Source of the DNA: a miscellaneous Crenarchaeota group-1 archaeon SG8-32-3
GTDB taxonomy: Archaea; Thermoproteota; Bathyarchaeia; Bathyarchaeales; Bathycorpusculaceae
Length of the DNA stretch: 17,629 nucleotides
Reading direction: 5' to 3'
NCBI GenBank assembly: GCA_001273335.1
Contig: LFWV01000009.1
Location: 1-17,629 of the forward strand
Every line of letters begins with the position of its first letter. Position 1 is the stretch's first letter. A program made the translations under genes and the position numbers. Positions 6,918 to 14,784 of the stretch are shown piece after piece. The notes beneath the pieces are model-generated. The model worked only from the letters and a program-made list of their open reading frames with translations. It did no database searches and was not told where the DNA came from.

Positions 6918-8687
6918 TTATCTATTTATTGCGAAAACGATTGTAATTCGGTTTTCATGGTAAGTGTAAGCGAGGTTTGATTGTGTGAGAAAATTGGCTT
7001 CTTGTGTTCCATTATTAAGAATGATATAGCTAATATTGTAATCATTAATTAAGTCGGCTAAGACAAAAGTGTTGTTTCCGAGCAATGCTTCTCCCATTTG
7101 AGGCAAATCCTTAGGCAAAATTACGTTGTCGAATGCTCCATAGTTGAATGCCAAATCCGCGGAGTAGATCAAGTAATCTTCATCTTTGAATATATCTGCA
7201 TAATTATTAAGATAAGAGCGATAAACAAAATCAGCGTCATCATAGCCCCAGTTCACTGGATAGCGAGGCCAGTAAAGCGTAGGAAAAGAAAACGCTGTGA
7301 GAACGACCATTATGACCAAAGCAGTAAGGGCAGTTTTTCTTCTTTTCGTTTGCATCAATCGCCAAAACCCTACTCCCGCCAGAAGCGTCACCCATGTACC
7401 CAAGTAAAGTAAACTCCTAAATAGCCAAAGCGCATCAAAAATAAAGTAACCATTGTTCCCAGCTTCAATTAGAAACACGAAAAATATCGTGGGAATCATC
7501 AAGATGACATTATCCTTGAAATTTCTGAGGCAAACATACAAGCCTACCAAGGCCAAGATACATGCACCCCATCCTATCCAAGCAAAGTAAGTGAATGAAG
7601 TGAAAGAAAACGCCCCAAACGGATAGGATGGTCCCAAACCTTCAAGAATACCGCTCAAACCTAGATTAGAGAGCGTTGGCAACCAAAAAACTCCGGAGAG
7701 AACTATGCCAATAAACATAGCTTTCAAATATTCAAGAGCCTCATTCCACCGTCTCACTATTAGCAACACCGAAAAGATTGAGACAACGATTGGAAGAAAG
7801 AAGATTATGCTGATCGCGTTTGTTAAAAAAACCATTGAAGCAAAAACTCCCCCTAACAAATATTTCTTGGTGCCTTTTTGAGTTGTCATCGCATGAAAGA
7901 ACATCAGCATAGCTAACAAGGCTATGGGTTCGGGTATGGGTATGTTTGTTCTGTAGATGTGGAATGAACAGATAGCCAGAAAGGCAGCTGATGCAATTCC
8001 TGCCCACTCGTTATATTTCCTTTTTATTAAAGCGTACGCTGCTGGGACACAAAGGAACCCCAAGAACTCAGGTACGATCTTCATCAGAAGAAATCGGTCA
8101 ACTTGAATTGTCGATATCAATGTCGCGAAGACCACGTGAAAAGAGGGGGGATAAGAATATAATCCCCAAAAGGTTCGAGAAGGCAAAGTTCCTTGGACAA
8201 CAATAGAGTCAATGAAGGATAGGTGATAATATGGGTCTTGATCTCCAAGCCATGGATCGGCAAGTTGAGTTTCCAACCTAAGAAATAAACCTACAGCGAA
8301 TATTAGGAGTAGAATGATGTGGCTAAATTTTATTGAAAAAGAAAAAACCTCATTATGCTTTGAAAGGCTTGTCTTTTGATTTAGTTGGCCTTCCCCAAAA
8401 AAATCCTGAGAATAATGCGAGTTCTCCTTGCGTTTCTTGTAAATCCAAAAACAGAAAGAAATAACAGGAATTAATGTAATAGCTATTATGTTGATTGGTG
8501 GTATTAGAAGCCCGAATTGTGCAAGAATTACACATATTATCGTTAATATCGCGTAGCCTAATGAAAAAGAGTAGAGCAGTACTTCTGTGTAAGAGAACTT
8601 CTCTTTTGGCTTAGACTGATTTAGGAAGAAAAATGCAGCTCTTCCAATAGCAAACAATACGAAAAGACTTAACAGAACTTTCCACAT
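6918..8687 (-). CDS. STT3/AglB-like GT-C membrane glycosyltransferase
   Basis: This 589-residue polytopic protein has about 12 hydrophobic segments. After two or three N-terminal segments and a polar loop (about 83-115), residues 137-156 carry LRLETQ...DPWLGDQDPYYHL, closely resembling the first external loop of archaeal oligosaccharyltransferases, where an acidic residue before P-Y-Y-H binds metal and the lipid-linked glycan. A second conserved-looking loop reads NIPIPEP (about 246-252). The protein is shorter than typical AglB (usually above 700 aa), and I find no WWDYG motif or large soluble C-terminal domain. It is therefore more likely a related GT-C enzyme using a polyprenyl-phosphate sugar than a true oligosaccharyltransferase. 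The soluble tail is about 110 residues. ATG 8687 has no clear ribosome-binding site. Fold confident, substrate unknown. Confidence 0.8.
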   Translation of the reverse strand: MWKVLLSLFVLFAIGRAAFFFLNQSKPKEKFSYTEVLLYSFSLGYAILTIICVILAQFGLLIPPINIIAITLIPVISFCFWIYKKRKENSHYSQDFFGEGQLNQKTSLSKHNEVFSFSIKFSHIILLLIFAVGLFLRLETQLADPWLGDQDPYYHLSFIDSIVVQGTLPSRTFWGLYSYPPSFHVVFATLISTIQVDRFLLMKIVPEFLGFLCVPAAYALIKRKYNEWAGIASAAFLAICSFHIYRTNIPIPEPIALLAMLMFFHAMTTQKGTKKYLLGGVFASMVFLTNAISIIFFLPIVVSIFSVLLIVRRWNEALEYLKAMFIGIVLSGVFWLPTLSNLGLSGILEGLGPSYPFGAFSFTSFTYFAWIGWGACILALVGLYVCLRNFKDNVILMIPTIFFVFLIEAGNNGYFIFDALWLFRSLLYLGTWVTLLAGVGFWRLMQTKRRKTALTALVIMVVLTAFSFPTLYWPRYPVNWGYDDADFVYRSYLNNYADIFKDEDYLIYSADLAFNYGAFDNVILPKDLPQMGEALLGNNTFVLADLINDYNISYIILNNGTQEANFLTQSNLAYTYHENRITIVFAINR

Positions 8688-8827
8688 TTGCTACTACCAA
8701 CCAGTGCGCAGGCTTTTTTCGATTTGCCTGAAAAGTAAAAAAGCATTGTTAATTCAGAATTCATATTTCAAGTCAACAATATTTGGCCATAAACCAGCGC
8801 AAATCAAAGGAAGAAGCGTTAAAGTAA
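8688..8827. other. Intergenic stretch upstream of the STT3-like gene
   Basis: This 140-base AT-rich stretch holds the presumed promoter of the minus-strand STT3-like gene, with an A/T-rich run near 8728-8742. It may also contain unrecognisable 5' sequence of the methyltransferase remnant. No gene or RNA was identified. Confidence 0.3.
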
Positions 8828-9213
8828 AGGAAGGGCGTAATTGTTATTGACATTTAAAAGAAGTTTTTCAATTTCTCTCACTCCGCGTGTGAGAATACTG
8901 TTTTTTGTGAGGCAGACGCTCGATACTTACCTTTCTCGGATTGCTGTTTTAACACAGTAGTCTGCTCAGAAATCACTGAACATTTGAATAAACCGATGAA
9001 AATCTTGAATTCGAAAGAACCCTGCCTCCAAATAGCGTGTTAATTATCACGACACCGAATGTTTCAGTTCATTGGGCTTTTCGTGAAGCTGTTTGGATAA
9101 GAAGCCGTCGTAAGATGATAGAGACTAACAATAAATGCGTAGCAAGAAAACGATTGAGGTTTTTGTTTGATTCAACTGGTTTCACTATATTCCATGACGT
9201 TTCGGTTATGTGA
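8828..9213 (+). pseudogene. Decayed class I SAM-dependent methyltransferase (frameshift and internal stop)
   Basis: No long open frame exists here, but two adjacent plus-strand frames read as one methyltransferase. From about 8828 the first frame gives KGVIVIDI (end of motif I), a TAA at 8855-8857, then EADARYLPFSD (8909-8941) and NTVVCSEITEHLNKP (8951-8995), matching the LPF-D-x-FD-V-x-S-E-V-x-EHL signature of Methyltransf_11-type enzymes. At about 8993-8995 the reading shifts and the second frame continues with EFERTLPPN (9007-9033) and VLIITTPNVSVHWAFREAVW, ending at TGA 9211-9213. The order and spacing are those of an intact family member. The glycine-rich SAM loop is missing or unreadable, so the 5' end is lost. 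Such enzymes often modify surface glycans or lipids, fitting the neighbours. Cysteines in place of usual Gly (SDCCF) also suggest decay. Confidence 0.8.
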
Positions 9214-9222
9214 TTGTGTTAT

Positions 9223-9237
9223 CCTGCGAATAGCAGG
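9223..9237. terminator. Short hairpin downstream of the helix-hairpin-helix gene
   Basis: CCTGC, a GAATA loop, then GCAGG form a perfect, GC-rich 5-bp stem 16 bases past the stop of the minus-strand gene and just after the methyltransferase remnant. It may end transcription of one or both; no long T-tract follows. Confidence 0.3.
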
Positions 9238-9252
9238 TTCAGTATTAGAGAA

Positions 9253-10035
9253 TCAGTATTCCACGATGCGTGTAAGGTTGTTTGCGCTTCTTATCCATCT
9301 TTGAATCGTTCTGTAGGGGGGTATCCGCCTAACCAGATTCTTTTTCATGTTGATTGCTTTCAAGCTCGCATGCAAGTTTTTCGCGTTTCGCCGTGAAAGG
9401 TCCGCTACCGTATTGACCCCCGCTTCCTCTAACAGAGACGAGTATTGTGTTCCTATGCCCTTTATGCGGAAGAAGTCTGCGCGATAGACCCATTTAAGCA
9501 ATGTTGCAGGTGCCACGTCGATTTTATTTGCCAAAACACGTCGCTTTCTTCTCGTAGAACCTGCCCTCAACAGGTCGTCTATGATCCTCACTCCAGAATA
9601 TCTAAGTTTGCTGCCGTATGCTGGTCCTATCCCTTCGATAGTCTCAACATCCTGATCTAAGGCCGTGTACGTTCTTCTCTTTTTAACTTTAGCCGGAGGC
9701 TTTGCTTGCGGTTTCTTGGACATTGTCACGACTGTAGTTGCTTCTGTAGCTATGGGCTGAGGGGCTGTCGGGTAAGTGGGACCCCTTAACGGTTCCAATT
9801 CCCTGCTTTTCGAGCCAGAGCTAGCCACAACGTATATTACGAAAGCGACGAGTCCCCAAATAAGCCCGTTCATTATGCTGTTCAAAATAGTTACGATTGT
9901 AATTCCCGAGATAACTTCTGTTGCTGGAATTTCGAATAAACCAATTATAATATCACCTGGAGGTATAGCAGGTATTGCTAAGGTTGCTACAAAGAGAAAC
10001 AGAAACACTATCGCGAAAACTAATACTTTCGACAT
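9253..10035 (-). CDS. Membrane-anchored helix-hairpin-helix (DUF4332-like) protein
   Basis: The product is 260 aa from ATG 10035. An N-terminal hydrophobic stretch ending in ATLAIPAIPPGD resembles a signal peptide or anchor; a second hydrophobic segment (about 55-72) is followed by a Pro/Ala/Lys-rich linker. The C-terminal 125 residues contain two helix-hairpin-helix motifs, IEGIGPAYGSKLRYSGV and IKGIGTQYSSLLEEAGV, each with the I-x-GIG turn and helical flanks as in DUF4332 and related HhH domains. These turns usually contact DNA backbone or mediate protein contacts. The domain is strongly basic (RKRRVL, RRIPPYRTIQRWIR). ATG 10035 is preferred over in-frame ATG 10059 because a TATA box at 10058-10065 implies transcription starting near 10035. 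Two segments would leave both ends on one side of the membrane, so a tethered cytoplasmic DNA- or nucleotide-binding role is possible. Confidence 0.8.
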   Translation of the reverse strand: MSKVLVFAIVFLFLFVATLAIPAIPPGDIIIGLFEIPATEVISGITIVTILNSIMNGLIWGLVAFVIYVVASSGSKSRELEPLRGPTYPTAPQPIATEATTVVTMSKKPQAKPPAKVKKRRTYTALDQDVETIEGIGPAYGSKLRYSGVRIIDDLLRAGSTRRKRRVLANKIDVAPATLLKWVYRADFFRIKGIGTQYSSLLEEAGVNTVADLSRRNAKNLHASLKAINMKKNLVRRIPPYRTIQRWIRSANNLTRIVEY

Positions 10036-10057
10036 GGTTGAATAGTATGCCGAAACC

Positions 10058-10076
10058 ATTTATAATATTTTTTAAG
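10058..10076 (-). promoter_or_regulatory. Promoter of the helix-hairpin-helix gene
   Basis: On the minus strand this reads as an A-rich element followed by TATTATAAAT, a good archaeal BRE/TATA arrangement. Its centre is about 26 bases upstream of ATG 10035, predicting a leaderless transcript and deciding between the two candidate starts. Confidence 0.55.
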
Positions 10077-10110
10077 CTGGAAAGTTTCAAAGAAGGATAA
10101 CAAACTGAAA

Positions 10111-10142
10111 ATCTAAAAATGAAAAACCAAAAAAAGTAAAAT
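10111..10142 (-). terminator. T-rich terminator of the cdh operon
   Basis: Just past the cdhE stop the minus strand contains several T runs within 30 bases (TTTT, TTTTTTT, TTTTT, TTTTT), the typical archaeal intrinsic terminator, without a needed hairpin. It separates the operon from the downstream helix-hairpin-helix gene promoter. Confidence 0.55.
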
Positions 10143-10148
10143 GGGAGA

Positions 10149-11579
10149 TTAGGATTGCCACTTGTCGATTATGTATTTGGGTATTTCTGAGGAGTCACGT
10201 GGTCCCACTTGAACTTTCCAGCCGCTGAGCTCTTCGATTTCACCGCTTATCCTCGACGCCTTACCTGGAATAATCATTTTCCTGTGCTTAACTTTGCTCT
10301 CTATGTCCGCATCTTTTATGGCGTCTGCCACTTTTTCCGCAGTCAATTTACGCCCCGCAACCCCGCTGTCCACTGACATGCCTTCAGTGTCCACAACGAT
10401 TAGATAAGCGTTGATTTTGGAATTTTCAATGTCTGAGGCAACAGTGTAATATGTCAAAGCAAAGTTCGTAGTGAAAAACACAGGCGAATTCTCATCTGGT
10501 GCACCGATAGTCTTCAAGCCAGGTTCCACAGCCACAGGCTTACGCGGGTCAGTGTAAATGTTCTGCCGTAGCACTACGTTCGGAAGAAGCGACCAGCCAT
10601 CAGCACCATGCATCACAAGAACATCAGCGAAACGAACAATTAGCATAGCCGCCAAGTAAGCTTCGCGCCACTTCACAACTTCGTCCGCCGCTTCACCCTT
10701 GTCCAGCCAAGCAGCCATAGGAACGCCCATTAACGGAAAACCAACAAGTTCCTCACCAGCTTTGCAAGCAGCCCTGCGGAGCATAGTGAAGTTATTCAGC
10801 GTGTCAGTCAACCCTTCATTCGGGAAAGTGCCGGGGTCTAACACCAAATCTTGGACACCGTAAGCAATCAACGTCTTAACCAACGACGCCAGCATGCTTA
10901 AATCGTTAGGCGCGGAAACCACCAGCGGGCAATTGTACATCAAAGCCAGTTCTGCCATGTCCTTCCAGTTGTCCATCGTCGCCGCGTATAGCAGGGCTCT
11001 TGCCTTCGGCGCAGCCATTAAGCCAGCTTCAGCCATGTTCGGGTTCAACGTGCACAAAATTAGCGGTATGTTAGTGTTCTCAACCACTTTTTTAACGGTA
11101 GCCTTGAACTTTTCAGGCTCACCTGATGTGGAGCGAACAGCAATCATGTCCAGCTTAAGCGTGTAGCCTATATACTCGTAGCTAAACTGCTCTGTCTGCT
11201 TTATGCGGCTTAGCAACTCCTCTTCAGGCATCTCATCTGTCACGTCAATTGCAATTGCCGTCGGGTTGAAGTATGTGAACTCATGACGGTACATGACAAG
11301 TTTTCCGCCGAGCTTAACGGCTTTTTCGCCTTCGCCAACGACTACTTCTTTAACTGGAGGTTTCAGCATTTCCTTTAGCTGATTGTAAGCTTTCTCGTTT
11401 TCTTTCTTTAACAATGGAGGACACTGATCAACACTTACTTCACGGTTAACGATTTTCGTGGCAAAAGCCATGCAGTTATCTTCGCCGCATTCTTTACAAT
11501 TGGTCTTTGGAAGAAGCTTGTAAACGTCAATAGGGCTTAACTCCTTTATTCCAGCTTTACCTTTTCTTTTTTCACTCAT
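10149..11579 (-). CDS. cdhE: ACDS complex subunit gamma (corrinoid iron-sulfur protein large subunit)
   Basis: CdhE is the large subunit of the corrinoid iron-sulfur protein that carries the methyl group between tetrahydro(methano/sarcina)pterin and the acetyl-CoA synthase site. The N-terminus has the [4Fe-4S] motif CKECGEDNC...DQCP (C28, C31, C36, C53 from ATG 11579), used to reactivate the cobalt. A TIM-barrel region follows, with ALTYYTVASDIEN near residue 380, and the C-terminal domain that holds the cobamide. Length (476 aa) is normal. An upstream GTG (11588) is less likely because the GGGAG ribosome-binding site (complement of 11591-11595) would sit only 2 bases away; it is 11 bases from ATG 11579. 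It is the last cdh gene, 16 bases after cdhD. Confidence 0.95.
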   Translation of the reverse strand: MSEKRKGKAGIKELSPIDVYKLLPKTNCKECGEDNCMAFATKIVNREVSVDQCPPLLKKENEKAYNQLKEMLKPPVKEVVVGEGEKAVKLGGKLVMYRHEFTYFNPTAIAIDVTDEMPEEELLSRIKQTEQFSYEYIGYTLKLDMIAVRSTSGEPEKFKATVKKVVENTNIPLILCTLNPNMAEAGLMAAPKARALLYAATMDNWKDMAELALMYNCPLVVSAPNDLSMLASLVKTLIAYGVQDLVLDPGTFPNEGLTDTLNNFTMLRRAACKAGEELVGFPLMGVPMAAWLDKGEAADEVVKWREAYLAAMLIVRFADVLVMHGADGWSLLPNVVLRQNIYTDPRKPVAVEPGLKTIGAPDENSPVFFTTNFALTYYTVASDIENSKINAYLIVVDTEGMSVDSGVAGRKLTAEKVADAIKDADIESKVKHRKMIIPGKASRISGEIEELSGWKVQVGPRDSSEIPKYIIDKWQS

Positions 11580-11595
11580 ACATTTCACTGCTCCC

Positions 11596-12816
11596 TTATG
11601 ATTTCAGGGAAACCCAGTCAACAAACTTGGACCCATCAGCTTTCTTTCCGCTTACCAGCTGACCAATAACTTCCTTCAAAGTCTTCACCGCAGCAGGATG
11701 CATCATCATAAACAAGTCCACGCCAGCAAGCAAAAGCGTTAACGCGGTAGTTACTTCCCACAGTGGACCTCTAAGCTCACGAGGCTCCCACTCAGACGAC
11801 ATCTTCAGCCACGCTTCACGTGCAGCCCAAGCGTTAGTAGTGCCAGAAGACATGGGATGTGCAAGTTCAACGTCGCCCATCAAACCGGCCAGCCTAGCTC
11901 GCTCCATGTTGGTAAACGCGTAGTCTAGACCGTAACCCAAAGCAGCCGTGGTCAAGTCCATGATAATGTCTTCTTTGCCCAGAAAATCATATAACCGCCT
12001 GTTAAGCTCGCGTTGCAAGTTCAAATCCATAGGAGTGAAAGATAAAGCTACATGGCCGTTATTCTTAACAAACTTTGCGCACCGCTCAACATCCATGTCC
12101 TGTGTTATGGAATTTATCAGGAAACGTTCACCAGCGAAAACCTCAGCTATTTCCGCGAAAACATCCGCGTCCTTAACTGGATCACCGCAACCACCAATCA
12201 CCAATGGCACGTCAACAGCCTGCATGACCTCTTCCACTGTTTTGACAGCATCCTTCGGCGTAGCATCCTTTAGTAACGGGTCAACACTAATCAGGTGAAC
12301 CGTAACCATATCCGCGCCGAATTTTTCAACCGCAAGCTTTGCCCAAGCAGCGGGGTCATCGATAACCTCCTTCACGTGCATTTTGACCGCTTTTGACAAG
12401 GGAATTTTCATGTCAAAAACGTCAAGCGTAACCACAGGAGGATGCAGAATAGGTCGCTCAAACGTGTAGAAAGCCGGTGAAGTCTCGCCGCCGATAACGA
12501 TTGACCGACCGCGTGTTCCGCCTTCACCTTTAGTAGCACCAAGTTTGACTTCGACAATTTTGCCTGGATAAGTCTCGACTGGAGGGACAAACTGCGCCTT
12601 CATCAACTCTTTAGGCTTACCCTTCAGAGCAGGAGCCACTTTTAGCTGTGGCATTAGATGCCTAGGTAAGGCACCAGACTGCAGCCACAGCTCTAAGGTA
12701 CCTACTTCCAGCTCGAAGTCTTCCAGTTCAATCTCTTGAAACTTCGCAAGAAGATCCAACAGGTCAGGACTGAAGTTTATTCCGCGGTCTTCATTATTTT
12801 TCTTTTTGTCAGCCAA
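11596..12816 (-). CDS. cdhD: ACDS complex subunit delta (corrinoid iron-sulfur protein small subunit)
   Basis: CdhD is the small subunit of the corrinoid iron-sulfur protein; with CdhE it accepts the methyl group and presents it to CdhC. The protein (406 aa) is a TIM barrel of usual length for the family, with recognisable segments such as IVIGGETSPAFYTFE (about 106-120), PLVIGGCGDP, DLTTAALGYGLDYAFTNMER and a C-terminal LLLAGVDLFMMMHP. It starts with TTG at 12816: the minus strand has GGGTGA immediately upstream (overlapping the cdhC stop at 12823-12825), well spaced as a ribosome-binding site, which suggests coupled translation. The gap to cdhC is only 6 bases, so no cooC-type gene lies between them as in some methanogen operons. 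Confidence 0.95.
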   Translation of the reverse strand: MADKKKNNEDRGINFSPDLLDLLAKFQEIELEDFELEVGTLELWLQSGALPRHLMPQLKVAPALKGKPKELMKAQFVPPVETYPGKIVEVKLGATKGEGGTRGRSIVIGGETSPAFYTFERPILHPPVVTLDVFDMKIPLSKAVKMHVKEVIDDPAAWAKLAVEKFGADMVTVHLISVDPLLKDATPKDAVKTVEEVMQAVDVPLVIGGCGDPVKDADVFAEIAEVFAGERFLINSITQDMDVERCAKFVKNNGHVALSFTPMDLNLQRELNRRLYDFLGKEDIIMDLTTAALGYGLDYAFTNMERARLAGLMGDVELAHPMSSGTTNAWAAREAWLKMSSEWEPRELRGPLWEVTTALTLLLAGVDLFMMMHPAAVKTLKEVIGQLVSGKKADGSKFVDWVSLKS

Positions 12817-12822
12817 CAGGCT

Positions 12823-14232
12823 TCACCCTTTAGCTTTTTTATTGTCTTTCATCGAACGAATAATTACTTTCTTGGCGTAAATCTTTGCGTCCTTCAGGAT
12901 TATCTTAAAGCCTCCAGCCGTTATTGGTAAATTTGCAGCCGACACCACAGGTATCATTGCACCTTCTTCCGCTATCGCTTCTGCAGATACTGCCTCTTCA
13001 ACTGCTGTTTCTGCCGTCCATCTAGCCACTACGGGATGATCCTTCTCCTTCAGAAAAGCTTTCAAAGAATCAATGTTCTGCGCGTCCTCTTCAGTAGCTA
13101 CTTTGTCAACAACTTCTTTGGGAATAAAATCTTTGACGCGTTCCTTGACTTCTTTGGGCACCCACACCACGCGGTTCCATCCGCCGTCGGCTTCCAGAAA
13201 CTTAGGGGAACGCATGTACTCGATGGATATTCCGTGGAAACCGTCTACTTGTCGCCCGCCCGCGGTGGAGTCAGCGAGAGTTGAGAAGGGCAAACCGTTC
13301 ACCGTAACGCCCTTAAAGCTTCTGTTTACTAGGCCGAACCCGTCTACTTCTGGAATGTAGAAAGCCACAGCCTCGAAACAGCCGCATGAAGTGTGCGGAT
13401 AATCGAAAGCCGTGTAGAGCCAAACTCTGTTAACGTCGCCCAGTGACTTCTTTTTGACAATCTCGTTTACACCTGAATACTCGCCTTTTTCCGCGTCTAC
13501 CAATTCGCCTCTTTCTATAGCAAACACTGGTCCCTTCGGATCGACTTGCGCTGAGGCACGTCCGTCAAACCAGCTTATGGCGCCGCAGTTGGAGTACCGT
13601 TGTGGCGTGATGACACACACGTGGCTTGGGGCAAACGACTGGCACAGAACACAACCGTAGAACTTGTCAACCTCTTCGTCTTTCAATCCTCTTGCTCTCG
13701 CATCTCGGGCTTCGTAATCTTCCAGAGCGCAGGGGTAAAGCTCTTTTACTTTCTCTGGATCAGTAATGAAGGTTATTTGCGCTTTCTCGATTATAGACAG
13801 TTCGCTCTTGAAGAGTTTGTAGAGAACTTTGCCGATGTACGTGAAAGAGTTTAGCCCTTTCTGGAAGGATTTCTTGCCTAATCGTATCCATATGTCGTAG
13901 CGCTGGTTGAGGTGCATGAAGCCTTCAATGAAGTTCATGTAGCCGTGTATGCGTCTTTCGATTACGCCTTCAAGCTGCTGATCTATCGTGGAGCCGGCAA
14001 CTTCAACTAGGATTCCCAGCGGATATGCTTCGCCCTCTTTCATGTCTTTAATGTCGGGACCAATTATGGTTATTTTCCCGTCTTCAACTTCGTTTAGGGG
14101 TTTCACTTTTGCTAGTTCAAATTTTTCTTTGATTGATGGACCGCCGAGTTCTACTTGCATTTGTTTTCTGCGGATGCGTTCGCCTTCGTAGATTACGCCA
14201 ACGTCGACAGGTATATCTTTAAACATTGACAT
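12823..14232 (-). CDS. cdhC: ACDS complex subunit beta (acetyl-CoA synthase)
   Basis: CdhC carries the A-cluster where CO, a methyl group and CoA are joined or split. The ligands are all present in the 469-residue protein: C194, C197, C206 and C216 (in GCVLC...HVC...NCGA) for the [4Fe-4S] cubane, and C283-Gly-C285 for the distal nickel. The spacing equals that of bacterial AcsB C506/C509/C518/C528 and C595/C597, an offset of 312 throughout. As in archaeal enzymes generally, the N-terminal CO-dehydrogenase-docking domain of bacterial AcsB is absent. The C-terminus has the archaeal GGFKIILKDAKIYAKKVII end. ATG 14232 is preceded by GGAGG about 9-14 bases upstream, inside the end of cdhB; the stop-to-start gap is 3 bases. 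Identification is essentially certain. Confidence 0.97.
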   Translation of the reverse strand: MSMFKDIPVDVGVIYEGERIRRKQMQVELGGPSIKEKFELAKVKPLNEVEDGKITIIGPDIKDMKEGEAYPLGILVEVAGSTIDQQLEGVIERRIHGYMNFIEGFMHLNQRYDIWIRLGKKSFQKGLNSFTYIGKVLYKLFKSELSIIEKAQITFITDPEKVKELYPCALEDYEARDARARGLKDEEVDKFYGCVLCQSFAPSHVCVITPQRYSNCGAISWFDGRASAQVDPKGPVFAIERGELVDAEKGEYSGVNEIVKKKSLGDVNRVWLYTAFDYPHTSCGCFEAVAFYIPEVDGFGLVNRSFKGVTVNGLPFSTLADSTAGGRQVDGFHGISIEYMRSPKFLEADGGWNRVVWVPKEVKERVKDFIPKEVVDKVATEEDAQNIDSLKAFLKEKDHPVVARWTAETAVEEAVSAEAIAEEGAMIPVVSAANLPITAGGFKIILKDAKIYAKKVIIRSMKDNKKAKG

Positions 14233-14235
14233 TTT

Positions 14236-14778
14236 TTATTGTCCTCCTTCAAATCTTGAAGTCATGACTTTGAGGTTGTTAGCCCAGTCATCCAAAGACC
14301 CGTTTGGATAAGACCAGCTAGCATGCGGATGATACAAGTTGTCGATAGTTATAGTTCTAAGGTCTGGAGCAAAATGCTTGAGTCCAGAAAGGATAAGCGC
14401 TTCCATGTAATACGGCAAACCAACAAAGATCGCCAAGTCAGGATGGCCTTTACCGTCGAGTCCATCCCAGCTTGGATCAACAAGGCGATTACCTATGTCC
14501 ATGGCAGACATGAATCCTGCAGGTGTATAACCTCTTTTCAGGAACTCGCCAACCATATGTGCTGTTGCAACAACCTGAACTTTGGAGGCTTTAGCGAAGT
14601 CAATCAGGAAATCAATCAGCGACCTTCCTTCCATGGATCGTTCAGTGGCGTTGCTACCGACCACAAGAAGTGGGCGGGCAGCTCTCTTTATCATTGCCAC
14701 GGCTACTTCGGGTTTTGTTATCGGGTTTGCTTTCTTTGTTGCTGCTACTTCTGCACATTGCCAAGGTTCACACGACAT
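14236..14778 (-). CDS. cdhB: ACDS complex subunit epsilon (CO dehydrogenase small subunit)
   Basis: CdhB pairs with CdhA in the alpha2-epsilon2 CO dehydrogenase of the ACDS complex. The protein (180 aa) has the family's DHS-like fold of transhydrogenase type: AARPLLVVGSNA at about 33-44, a nucleotide-fold-like strand-turn-helix, DLAIFVGLPYYMEALILSGLKHF (about 114-136), and the end region IDNLYHPHASWSYPNGS typical of archaeal CdhB. It has no cofactor-binding cysteines; its exact role (possibly FAD or electron-acceptor interaction) is not settled in the family. The start at ATG 14778 is clear: GGAGTGA just upstream is the ribosome-binding site and contains the cdhA stop codon, so translation is probably coupled. 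The gap to cdhA is 6 bases. Confidence 0.94.
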   Translation of the reverse strand: MSCEPWQCAEVAATKKANPITKPEVAVAMIKRAARPLLVVGSNATERSMEGRSLIDFLIDFAKASKVQVVATAHMVGEFLKRGYTPAGFMSAMDIGNRLVDPSWDGLDGKGHPDLAIFVGLPYYMEALILSGLKHFAPDLRTITIDNLYHPHASWSYPNGSLDDWANNLKVMTSRFEGGQ

Positions 14779-14784
14779 TTATTA

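Noticed and set aside
8876..8894. Imperfect inverted repeat TTCTC-T-CAC / GTG-T-GAGAA
   Set aside because: It falls inside the methyltransferase remnant and has a central mismatch, so it is more likely a coding coincidence than a terminator.
10035..10059. Longer start (ATG 10059) for the helix-hairpin-helix gene
   Set aside because: The TATA box at 10058-10065 would overlap this start codon, so the transcript should begin downstream of it.
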